NCBI RefSeq assembly: GCF_029667115.1
Contig: NZ_JARUIU010000003.1
Location: 62,001-126,000 of the forward strand
Length of the DNA stretch: 64,000 nt
Direction: 5' to 3'
From: Jeotgalibacillus sp. ET6
GTDB lineage: Bacteria; Bacillota; Bacilli; Bacillales; Jeotgalibacillaceae
Positions 24,778 through 31,932 of the stretch are shown piece after piece. The position numbers and the translations under genes were made by a program. The notes under the pieces were generated by a model, which was not told the origin of the DNA, made no database searches, and saw only the letters and a list, made by a program, of their open reading frames with translations. Every line of letters begins with the position of its first letter. The stretch's first letter is position 1.

Positions 24778-26637
24778 TTACTTCCTGCCTGCCGCCTGCA
24801 GCTGCCTCGCTTTAGCATCTCCAGCATACGTAATATTTTTCAATTGAATAAGAGTGATTTCCTCTTCTATCCCGTTTAGTTGGGTATTCACCTGAGAAGA
24901 TTCGTACCGAAAAGGAGAAACAAATGGTGAAAGCAGCTTCCATGCATTCCGGCTTATTACGATATCGTTTCCTTCACTCTGCTGCTGAATTCGCGCGGCA
25001 AGATTGACCGTGTGACCAAAATAGTCCAGGAGATCGTTAGCATTTACTGCGATAGTGGGCCCTGTAAACAATCCAAGCTTGATGGATAAAGAAGTATTCT
25101 TTTCTTTGTTATAGGTCCTGATCCCTGCCTGTATTGCAAGCGCAGCAGAAAGGGCATCGTCTGATCGATTAAAGACCGCCATAACAGAATCGCCTATGGT
25201 CTTAATGACGGCCCCTCTGTTTTTTGATATATGCTGCTTTAAATAAGCAAAATGCTCATCCACCTGCCGATACGCCATGGCGTCCCCAATGTTCTGATAC
25301 AGTGAGGTAGAGCCCTGAAGATCGCTGAATAATACGGTTAAGGATTCAATGCCAATCTGCTGATCAGGGGAAAGCACTTCTTTTGAAAAAAGATCCCGGA
25401 AAAGCTGCTGGGAAGTGACCATTTGGGCTGTGGCCGCCTGCTCATCCCAAACGGTTTCCTCAAACACAATGGTAATTTCTTTTTCAGTACTGTTCCTAAT
25501 TTCAAGGAACCCGCCTTGATCAGGAAAATCAATACAATTTTTGTCCCACCCGCCTGGACCAAATACCACTGAAGAACCGCAATCCTCTCTATGATAAACA
25601 ATATGATTATGCTTCAGCACCCTCAGCCTCATCTCTTTTTGAAATGGGGGAATTCGTATCTTCTTCTGGTCGGACGGTTTAATTCGATGCTGCGCAGTAA
25701 TATGAGGAGAGGTCATAGGGCCTCCCATACAGTAGGTTTGGTCAGCAGCCTTTCGCACAGCCGGATGAACGGAAAAACGCATTTCAATATATTGATCAAA
25801 GTTTGTTTTAAAGTCGATCCCGCAAAGGTCGCAGTGAACCTGACTGGTGACACTTGATAAAGTGGAAACGGTCACTTTCGGCACCCGGCAGTTTGGACAC
25901 ATTAAGCTCCATGACTGGATAAGAAGTCCTTTTTTAGTGGCATGAAGACATAAGGCCAGAACCTGCTCTCGGTCCTCGTTCCATTTTTCAGCCAGGGCAT
26001 ATGGCTTCATCTGCAATACCTCATCATCCCCGTATAAAAGCAAATGATCTTTTAAACGTTCAACCAGATGGATATTGAATCCTTCTTCCGCCAGTTCTTC
26101 GCAAATGCGGAAAAGACGATCCTGGTCAACCTGAAAGGATTTGGTCATCTGGGGCAGCTGTTCTGCCGTGCTATTTTTAGGAGTGGCAAGGTATAAATCA
26201 ACATAGTTCATAATCTTTCTGACGGGAGGTACACCTGCAATCGGAATAGCTGCATACCCCGCAAGAGACGCCGGAGTAAATTTGGCTATGCCGATCACTT
26301 TCGTGCCCATTGTTCCATCGTCTACTGGATGATCTGCACATTCAATGCTCCACAGCAGCCGTTTAATCGGCCCTTTTACATATACTCTTTCTATTGAATA
26401 GATTTCTTCCTTCACCCATTCGAAAGGGAACTCCTTCCATTTTAGCGGAATAATTCCGAACGTCTTAGCCTCTGCCCAGCGGAACATAGCATCATCAAGA
26501 AATTGTGCAGGTGAAAAATGTACGGAAAAAAGACCGGAAACGCGGTTTAAATGCTCTGTATTGGATAAAAGCTCCCACACCTTTTTACGAGGCAGTGCGT
26601 ATGTTTTTTCAAAAACATAAATCCTGTCTTTTAACAA
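24778..26637 (-). CDS. Class III adenylate/guanylate cyclase with N-terminal regulatory domains
   Basis: A 619-residue protein predicted to make cAMP (or cGMP) from ATP/GTP. An N-terminal SRPBCC/START-like domain (about 1-155; RKKVWELLSNTEHLN) and DUF5939-like region lead to a zinc ribbon (CPNC...CDLC, about 245-275). The C-terminal cyclase domain (about 430-605) has both metal Asp residues (LFSDLQGST; IGDSVMAVF), an adenine-type Lys-Asp pair (KTIGD; LLDYFGHTV) and the NLAAR transition-state Asn-Arg. All catalytic residues are present, so it should be active. TTG start with GGGGAG ribosome site, 23 bp after the GAF/HD-GYP gene. Confidence 0.85.
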   Translation of the reverse strand: MLKDRIYVFEKTYALPRKKVWELLSNTEHLNRVSGLFSVHFSPAQFLDDAMFRWAEAKTFGIIPLKWKEFPFEWVKEEIYSIERVYVKGPIKRLLWSIECADHPVDDGTMGTKVIGIAKFTPASLAGYAAIPIAGVPPVRKIMNYVDLYLATPKNSTAEQLPQMTKSFQVDQDRLFRICEELAEEGFNIHLVERLKDHLLLYGDDEVLQMKPYALAEKWNEDREQVLALCLHATKKGLLIQSWSLMCPNCRVPKVTVSTLSSVTSQVHCDLCGIDFKTNFDQYIEMRFSVHPAVRKAADQTYCMGGPMTSPHITAQHRIKPSDQKKIRIPPFQKEMRLRVLKHNHIVYHREDCGSSVVFGPGGWDKNCIDFPDQGGFLEIRNSTEKEITIVFEETVWDEQAATAQMVTSQQLFRDLFSKEVLSPDQQIGIESLTVLFSDLQGSTSLYQNIGDAMAYRQVDEHFAYLKQHISKNRGAVIKTIGDSVMAVFNRSDDALSAALAIQAGIRTYNKEKNTSLSIKLGLFTGPTIAVNANDLLDYFGHTVNLAARIQQQSEGNDIVISRNAWKLLSPFVSPFRYESSQVNTQLNGIEEEITLIQLKNITYAGDAKARQLQAAGRK

Positions 26638-26660
26638 AGGATTCTCCCCTTCCTGATTAA

Positions 26661-27806
26661 CTATGCATGTCCGTCCTGGTAAGCGCTTTTTATTTTAAGA
26701 AACGTATCCAGATTTCTCAGGAAAAGGTCCACCAGCGCAGGATCAAAATGCTTGCCGCGTTCTTCTTTTATTAACTGAATAATCGCCTCCATAGACCATT
26801 CTTCTTTGTAGACACGGGCAGTACCAAGTGCGTCAAAGACATCTGCTAAAGCTGTTATTCTCCCATATAAATGAATGTTTTCTCCGCTCAATCCACTTGG
26901 GTAGCCTTTGCCATCCCAACGTTCATGGTGCTGCTGGGCGATTGTAGCCGCAGCTTTTAAAATCGTCCGTTTTGACCCTTTAAAAATGCCATACCCGATG
27001 CTTGCATGGGTTTTCATTTTTTCAAATTCTTCCTGAGTTAATTTTCCGGGCTTTTTTAAAATCTCATCCGGGATTGAAACCTTGCCTATATCATGCATGG
27101 GGGAAGCAAGTTCAATAATATTGCATTCTTCTTCGCTTAAGCCGCAAAGAGAAGCAAGTAATCGGGAATATTTTGCTACCCGCTTCACATGCTGGCCGGT
27201 TTCCTGAGATCGGTTTTCGCTTATTTCACCCATTGTAAAAATTATTTCCTTTTGCGTTTCAATCATTTCCACATGCAGCATCGCTTTTTCAATGGACTGG
27301 CCTGTATAGGAGGCAGCAAGTGATAAATGCTTCACGTCTTTTTCTGTAAATCTCCCTTGCTCTGTCAGCTTGTTAATCGCCTGATAGACACCAATGAGAT
27401 GTCCTTCATCATTACGGATCGGAATGCAAAGAACTGACTTTGTTACATAGCCTGATTCTTTGTCTATGTCAGCATTAAACCGGGGATCTTGATACGCATG
27501 ATCCACAACGACCGGTTCACCAGTGGAAAGGGCATACCCAACAAGGCCGGAATCAGCCGGCACTTCAATTCTGGCCAGCCCATGAGACACTTTTGCCCAA
27601 AGCAAATTCTTCTCCTCATCCAGCAGCCAGAGTGTGCAGCGGTCAGCCTGTATCAATTTTTTTCCCAGATCCGCCATCAGCAAATGGAGCTTATTTAAGT
27701 TATTTTCATGTGCAATTTTTGCAGCAAAATCAAACATAATCTCAAGCATTTCTTCTGCCTGAAGCTCCGTCTGCTTTTTTTGGACTTCCACATTATCCTG
27801 CCTCAT
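26661..27806 (-). CDS. GAF / HD-GYP phosphodiesterase
   Basis: The 381-residue protein has a GAF domain (about 40-185) and an HD-GYP domain (about 195-365). HD-GYP enzymes hydrolyse cyclic di-GMP; here MHDIGK, THASIGY, QQHHERWDGKGYP and DVFDAL carry the metal ligands and GYP motif. The GAF domain is of the cyclic-nucleotide type: GLVGYALSTGEPVVVDHAYQDPRFN and NKLTEQGRFTEKD resemble the phosphodiesterase NKFDE signature. ATG at 27806 is chosen because GGAGG lies 7 nt upstream; a GTG at 27857 lacks a site. It is cotranscribed with the cyclase gene. Confidence 0.88.
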   Translation of the reverse strand: MRQDNVEVQKKQTELQAEEMLEIMFDFAAKIAHENNLNKLHLLMADLGKKLIQADRCTLWLLDEEKNLLWAKVSHGLARIEVPADSGLVGYALSTGEPVVVDHAYQDPRFNADIDKESGYVTKSVLCIPIRNDEGHLIGVYQAINKLTEQGRFTEKDVKHLSLAASYTGQSIEKAMLHVEMIETQKEIIFTMGEISENRSQETGQHVKRVAKYSRLLASLCGLSEEECNIIELASPMHDIGKVSIPDEILKKPGKLTQEEFEKMKTHASIGYGIFKGSKRTILKAAATIAQQHHERWDGKGYPSGLSGENIHLYGRITALADVFDALGTARVYKEEWSMEAIIQLIKEERGKHFDPALVDLFLRNLDTFLKIKSAYQDGHA

Positions 27807-27886
27807 GTCCCATCCTCCAAAATAGGTGTAATCAAACTCTTTTATGTGATAAAACACTCATTTCTCCTAATATGAATAATGCTTTT

Positions 27887-27916
27887 ATTATACCATATAC
27901 AAGAAATATAAGTCAT
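27887..27916 (-). promoter_or_regulatory. Predicted sigma-A promoter of the GAF/HD-GYP-cyclase operon
   Basis: On the minus strand ATGACT (27916-27911) and TATAAT (27892-27887) are 18 bp apart, and TGG just before TATAAT makes an extended -10 element. Confidence 0.6.
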
Positions 27917-27925
27917 ATTACCTAA

Positions 27926-27955
27926 TAAAAAAAGCCTGCAGCCCTCTGCAAGCTT
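27926..27955 (-). terminator. Terminator of the DUF4385 gene
   Basis: On the minus strand AAGCTTGCAG / CTGCAGGCTT with a 4-nt loop is followed by a T run of seven, right after the DUF4385 stop. Confidence 0.85.
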
Positions 27956-27959
27956 CCCG

Positions 27960-28406
27960 TTATCCATATTTTTTCTGATGGTCTTTTTTTGCTTTTAAAT
28001 ATTCTTCATCTTCCCTCACGATAATCCACTTCTTTTCAAAAATCGCTGCTGATTCTGCTTTTTCATCATTTATTTGACGGTCTTTTATTTCCCCATCTTT
28101 ATCATATTTGCTGCCACCTTTATAGTTGGCGTAGCGTCTCGCACGGGTATAGCCCATCTGAATAAATTTTCTGGCCATATCCATCCCCACAAAGTCATTT
28201 TTTTCTTTATACTCAAGAAACATTTCATAAATTTTTTCAGAGGATTCCTTCGCTATATCAGGAGTTTTAAATCGCCAGTGCGGTAAAATCTCACCCTTAT
28301 AGGGCTCCACCATCAATACACCCTGCTCTCCTCGCCCAACCCTATACAATTCAGGCTGCTCACGGAAATCAATTTTATCGAAATCAAGATCATAATCAAA
28401 CGCCAT
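27960..28406 (-). CDS. DUF4385 family protein
   Basis: A 148-residue soluble protein of unknown function, strongly matching DUF4385: FDYDLDFDKIDFREQPELYRVGRGEQGVL at the start, VEPYKGEILPHWRFKTP, then FVGMDMARKFIQMGYTRARRYANYKGG. The family occurs in bacteria and phages and has no known activity. It has its own terminator and so is a single-gene unit, upstream of but separate from the signalling operon. Confidence 0.85.
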   Translation of the reverse strand: MAFDYDLDFDKIDFREQPELYRVGRGEQGVLMVEPYKGEILPHWRFKTPDIAKESSEKIYEMFLEYKEKNDFVGMDMARKFIQMGYTRARRYANYKGGSKYDKDGEIKDRQINDEKAESAAIFEKKWIIVREDEEYLKAKKDHQKKYG

Positions 28407-28513
28407 ATTTATTCCTCCCTTTCTTCAACAGTACCCCCCAACTCAACCCGCTTAACGTTTAGCAGCACAATCAGGTTGAATTATAAGTTAGATATGCGGG
28501 GAGTATGTTGGGC

Positions 28514-28600
28514 GATTCCCTGCAGGATATGACGTCAAGCCTCCGTCTGAAGCGCAGTGAAACCCGTCAAAAAGCCCGAGACACATTTGTCCCGGGCCCT
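28514..28600. repeat. Dispersed repeat, partial copy R7, acting as terminator
   Basis: Retains TGCAGGATATGACG, CCTCCGTCTGAAGCGCAGTGAA and the hairpin AGCCCGAGACA / TGTCCCGGGC. On the minus strand the hairpin is followed by TTTTT, placed right behind the ABC-importer binding-protein gene. Confidence 0.75.
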
Positions 28601-28604
28601 TCTT

Positions 28605-29675
28605 TTAGTTATATTCCCCCAAAATTTCTACAACTTCTTCGGTTAATTTCGTATCGATCGCCTCATCAAAATCGATTTCTCCCTGAATGGCGCCATTATC
28701 TTTGTACAGTTCATACTGCTCACGAATATTATCAATAAACATTTTCCCATCAGGATCAAGACCCGTAACAAATACATCCTCCCAGACCGCTGCATCCTTC
28801 AGCGCAGTGTACTGCGTCATAATGTTTATAATTTCATCCTTATCCTGACCTTTGGTAAAGGCATCGTTATAATCCCTTACTCCCTTTAAATAAGCAGCCA
28901 TAAAGCGGAGAGAAACATCTTTTTCTTTGCCTATGAAATCCGGAGATCCCAACACCATGGCGATTTGTGCTTCTGGTGCAAAGTCCGTTGCATCACCTAA
29001 ACGTACGTGAATTCCATTTGCAATTCCCTGCGTAATAAGGGGCTCAATTTGCAGAGCTGCATCGATCGATCCGTTTTCAATAGCCGCAAGCATATTCCCA
29101 AAGTCCGGCATCAGAACAAATTCAACTTCGTCCTTAGCTAAACCGGCGTGCTCAAGCATATCAAAATAAATGTATTCATCTAATGCGTTTTGAGAAGAAA
29201 CCGCAACCTTCTTCCCTTTCAGATCGCTGTAATCCTTAATTTCCTCCTGTTTATCTGCACCGATGACAAAGGTGAAGTATGATTTTCCTTCTACATTATG
29301 ACCTTTGTCTGCCACGATTTTTACATCAATTCCTTGCGCTATCGCGTTAAAGAATGATGCAGAAGAAATACCGCCGGCAATGTCCACTTCTCCGGATGCA
29401 AGAGCCGGCAGCATATCATCACTATTGGCAAATGTGGCAAACTCGATTTCGATATTGTAGTCGTCAAAGTATCCCTTTTCATTTGCAATATAAAAACCCG
29501 CTCCTGATGCAGCTCCGTCCTCAGCGATGACGACTGTTGTTTTTTTGCTTAAAGGAGATAGATCACCGGATGGATTTTCTTTGTCTACTCCTTCTCCCTC
29601 ATCACCACCCGGTGGATTTGAGCACCCCGCCAACAACATACATAAAACCCCTGCAATGCCGATCCATTTTTTCAA
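28605..29675 (-). CDS. ABC importer substrate-binding lipoprotein (NMT1/sulfonate-nitrate type)
   Basis: The 356-residue lipoprotein has a signal peptide ending in the lipobox LAGC (Cys near residue 18). The mature protein has the NMT1/SsuA-like fold: VVIAEDGAASGAGFYIANEKGYFDDYNIEIEF, SGEVDIAGGISSASFFNAIAQG, and DYSDLKGKKVAVSSQNALDEYIYFDMLEHAGL. It would bind a small anion or aromatic precursor outside the membrane and deliver it to the permease. Sulfonates, nitrate/cyanate and thiamin pyrimidine are all possible; no sulfonatase or nitrate genes adjoin. It is the last gene of the operon. Confidence 0.85.
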   Translation of the reverse strand: MKKWIGIAGVLCMLLAGCSNPPGGDEGEGVDKENPSGDLSPLSKKTTVVIAEDGAASGAGFYIANEKGYFDDYNIEIEFATFANSDDMLPALASGEVDIAGGISSASFFNAIAQGIDVKIVADKGHNVEGKSYFTFVIGADKQEEIKDYSDLKGKKVAVSSQNALDEYIYFDMLEHAGLAKDEVEFVLMPDFGNMLAAIENGSIDAALQIEPLITQGIANGIHVRLGDATDFAPEAQIAMVLGSPDFIGKEKDVSLRFMAAYLKGVRDYNDAFTKGQDKDEIINIMTQYTALKDAAVWEDVFVTGLDPDGKMFIDNIREQYELYKDNGAIQGEIDFDEAIDTKLTEEVVEILGEYN

Positions 29676-29689
29676 CGAAATCTCCCCCT

Positions 29690-30469
29690 TTACTTCCTTG
29701 AATCCTGCACTTCAGTCTGGAGATGCTTCCATATCTCCAAAAACTTTTTAGCCATTTCAGGGTCTGAGCGCACATCCTCCAGCTTTCTAGGGCGCGGCAG
29801 ATCCAATTTCATTTCAGCGATGATTTTACCCGGCTGCGCACTCATTAACAGCACGCGATCGCTTAAATAAAGAGCTTCATCAATGCTGTGGGTAATAAAG
29901 AGGACCGTCTTTTTGGTTTCTGACCATATCGACAGTAATTCTTCTTGTAAAATATATTTATTTTGTTCATCTAACGCTCCAAACGGCTCATCCATTAGAA
30001 GGATTTCCGGATCATTCGCAAACGCCCTGGCAATGCTGACCCTCTGTTTCATCCCGCCGGACAGTTCCTTAGGATACATATTTGCGAACTTTTCAAGCCC
30101 GACCTTTTTTAGAAAATAAGTGGTACGTTCATCGATGAATGCCTTTGGCAAATGGCGCATGGCCAGACCAAATGCCACATTTTCTTTGACCGTCAGCCAT
30201 GGCAGAACCCCTTTTTCCTGAAAAACCATGGACTGGCTCGGCCGATCATTAGTGCGCTGATGAATCGTAAAATCCCCTGAACTTTGCGTTTCAAGACCTG
30301 CCAAAATGCGAAGCAAAGTTGTTTTTCCGCAGCCGCTCGGTCCTACGAGACAAACGAATTCGCCCTCTTTAATGTCTAAAGAAATCTTCTCAATCGCGGT
30401 TACGCTCTGCTGTTTCTTATAAAACACCTTTGTCAGCTCGCGAATCGAGATTTTCGATGGTTGGTCCAC
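29690..30469 (-). CDS. ABC importer ATP-binding protein (SsuB/TauB type)
   Basis: The 259-residue ATPase carries Walker A GPSGCGKTTLL near residue 43, Q-loop VFQEKGVLPWL, signature LSGGMKQRVSIARAF near 140, Walker B LLMDEPFGALD and the switch His in LFITHSIDEA. It would energise uptake by the permease encoded just upstream (4 bp apart). The class matches sulfonate/nitrate/taurine importers. Confidence 0.92.
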   Translation of the reverse strand: MDQPSKISIRELTKVFYKKQQSVTAIEKISLDIKEGEFVCLVGPSGCGKTTLLRILAGLETQSSGDFTIHQRTNDRPSQSMVFQEKGVLPWLTVKENVAFGLAMRHLPKAFIDERTTYFLKKVGLEKFANMYPKELSGGMKQRVSIARAFANDPEILLMDEPFGALDEQNKYILQEELLSIWSETKKTVLFITHSIDEALYLSDRVLLMSAQPGKIIAEMKLDLPRPRKLEDVRSDPEMAKKFLEIWKHLQTEVQDSRK

Positions 30470-30473
30470 ATTG

Positions 30474-31289
30474 TCACCTCCATGGAAGCAGCTTTTTTTG
30501 AAGACCTCTTAAAATTAGTGAAAAAAGATAACCGAAGAAGGAAATCAAAATCAGCCCTACAAACATCTCCTTCAATAAAAAGGCACTGTAAGAGGTCCAG
30601 ATTAAATAACCGATTCCTGACCTTGCACCCATCATTTCAGCAGCTACAATTGTCAGCAAAGCGATTGCCTGCCCCATTTGGATCCCTTCAAGCATGACTG
30701 GCAATGCCCCTGGCAGCGCTATTTTCAGAAAAAAATCCTTGCGGCCTGCGCCGTAATTTTTGGCTACATCCAAATGAATGCTTTCAATTGAAATGACCCC
30801 TGCCACTGTATTAATGACAACAGGGAAAAATACACTTCCTGCGATCGTCACCACTTTCGATACTTCCCCAATGCCGAAAATAATGAGAATGATCGGCAGC
30901 AAGGCAAGCGTTGGAATCGGCATTAGCGCCATAATAATTGGGGATACAAAGTGGCGTACAGGTGCGTACAAACCCATGCATAAACCAATGATAACGGCGG
31001 GAATGACGCCAAGAAGAAAGCCAAAGAAGATGCGGAACAAAGAAATATTTATATGATCAAATAAATCCCCGCTTATCAGCAGAGTGAAAAATGTAGAGAC
31101 AATGGAGGTGGGCGGAGGGAAAAATCTCGCATCGACTAACCCGCTCCGAGATAAAAATTCCCAGATCAGTAATAGAAAGATGGGAGAAAAAATCGTCAGA
31201 ATCGTTTTTGCTCTTTTTTTACGCTGCTCTTTTTGCCATTCTTTTTTTTCAGTTTCAAATGGGCTTTTATATGCTTTCAACTTCACCAC
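30474..31289 (-). CDS. ABC importer permease (SsuC type)
   Basis: The 271-residue protein has six transmembrane segments after a charged N-terminus (EKKEWQKEQRKKRAKT). The coupling motif is recognisable as NYGAGRKDFFLKIALPGALPVMLEGI near residue 180 (EAA-type loop). It is the first gene of the importer operon: permease, ATPase, binding protein. This order and the domain types fit SsuCBA-like systems. Confidence 0.9.
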   Translation of the reverse strand: MVKLKAYKSPFETEKKEWQKEQRKKRAKTILTIFSPIFLLLIWEFLSRSGLVDARFFPPPTSIVSTFFTLLISGDLFDHINISLFRIFFGFLLGVIPAVIIGLCMGLYAPVRHFVSPIIMALMPIPTLALLPIILIIFGIGEVSKVVTIAGSVFFPVVINTVAGVISIESIHLDVAKNYGAGRKDFFLKIALPGALPVMLEGIQMGQAIALLTIVAAEMMGARSGIGYLIWTSYSAFLLKEMFVGLILISFFGYLFSLILRGLQKKLLPWR

Positions 31290-31401
31290 CCCTTCTTGAA
31301 AATAATATGTTTTCCCTTGAATATGTGTGCCTTCCTTTTGGAATAAAACACTCGCTCAATTATTCCAAATTTTCCTAAAAGCTTTTCATAAATGGCCACG
31401 C

Positions 31402-31432
31402 AAAAAAACCGCTCTCCATATCGGAAAGCGGC
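31402..31432 (-). terminator. Terminator of the type VII secretion operon
   Basis: On the minus strand CCGCTTTC / GAGAGCGG with a short loop is followed by seven T residues, 18 bp behind the essA stop. Confidence 0.85.
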
Positions 31433-31449
31433 TGGTTGATACTGAGGAA

Positions 31450-31932
31450 CTAGGCAGAAGACTTTGCCCCGCTCGAGGTAAATCTGAAGAGCAAAACGAC
31501 CATTAACAGTATAGCTCCCATTATAATTCCGCCAAGAATGATAATCATAAAGTTAATGCCTGAACCTTCTTCAGGAGCATTCTCCACATAACGGGGACTG
31601 CTGCCGGCTTGCTCAGAGAATAGCTCCATTTCGCGGGCACGTGATGCAATCGTATTTGTTTCTTTTGCGGGAGAGAGAAACAGCCCGGCTCTCAGCTCAT
31701 CAAAGTTTGTCGTTTTTTCTCCGTCAAACGTAAGCTCAAGTACTTCCTCTGACAGCGATTCTCTCTGCTGACGCATCGATTGCTCATGAAAATAATTCGT
31801 ATCTACATTAATCTCTTTTTCTTCGTACTGGTTCGGCTGCACCATAGATGCAGATGCCCTTTCAGGCTCAGCTGCAGTCCATAACGAAAAGAGCAGCAGA
31901 CTATAAAACATGATTCTTTTAGGCCGCTTCAT
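31450..31932 (-). CDS. essA: Type VII secretion protein EssA (YueC)
   Basis: The 160-residue protein has an N-terminal signal-like helix (about 6-25, ending ERASA), an extracytoplasmic region with NQYEEKEINVDTNYFHEQSMRQQRE, and a C-terminal helix near 128-152. This two-helix layout and its place as last gene of the operon match EssA/YueC, a needed membrane part of the Firmicutes type VII machine. The start overlaps the esaA end by 14 bp. Confidence 0.85.
   Translation of the reverse strand: MKRPKRIMFYSLLLFSLWTAAEPERASASMVQPNQYEEKEINVDTNYFHEQSMRQQRESLSEEVLELTFDGEKTTNFDELRAGLFLSPAKETNTIASRAREMELFSEQAGSSPRYVENAPEEGSGINFMIIILGGIIMGAILLMVVLLFRFTSSGAKSSA

Noticed and set aside
27830..27860. Nine-codon leader peptide (MSVLSHKRV) before the GAF/HD-GYP gene
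   Set aside because: The AGGAG site is only two bases from the ATG, and no attenuator hairpin accompanies it.
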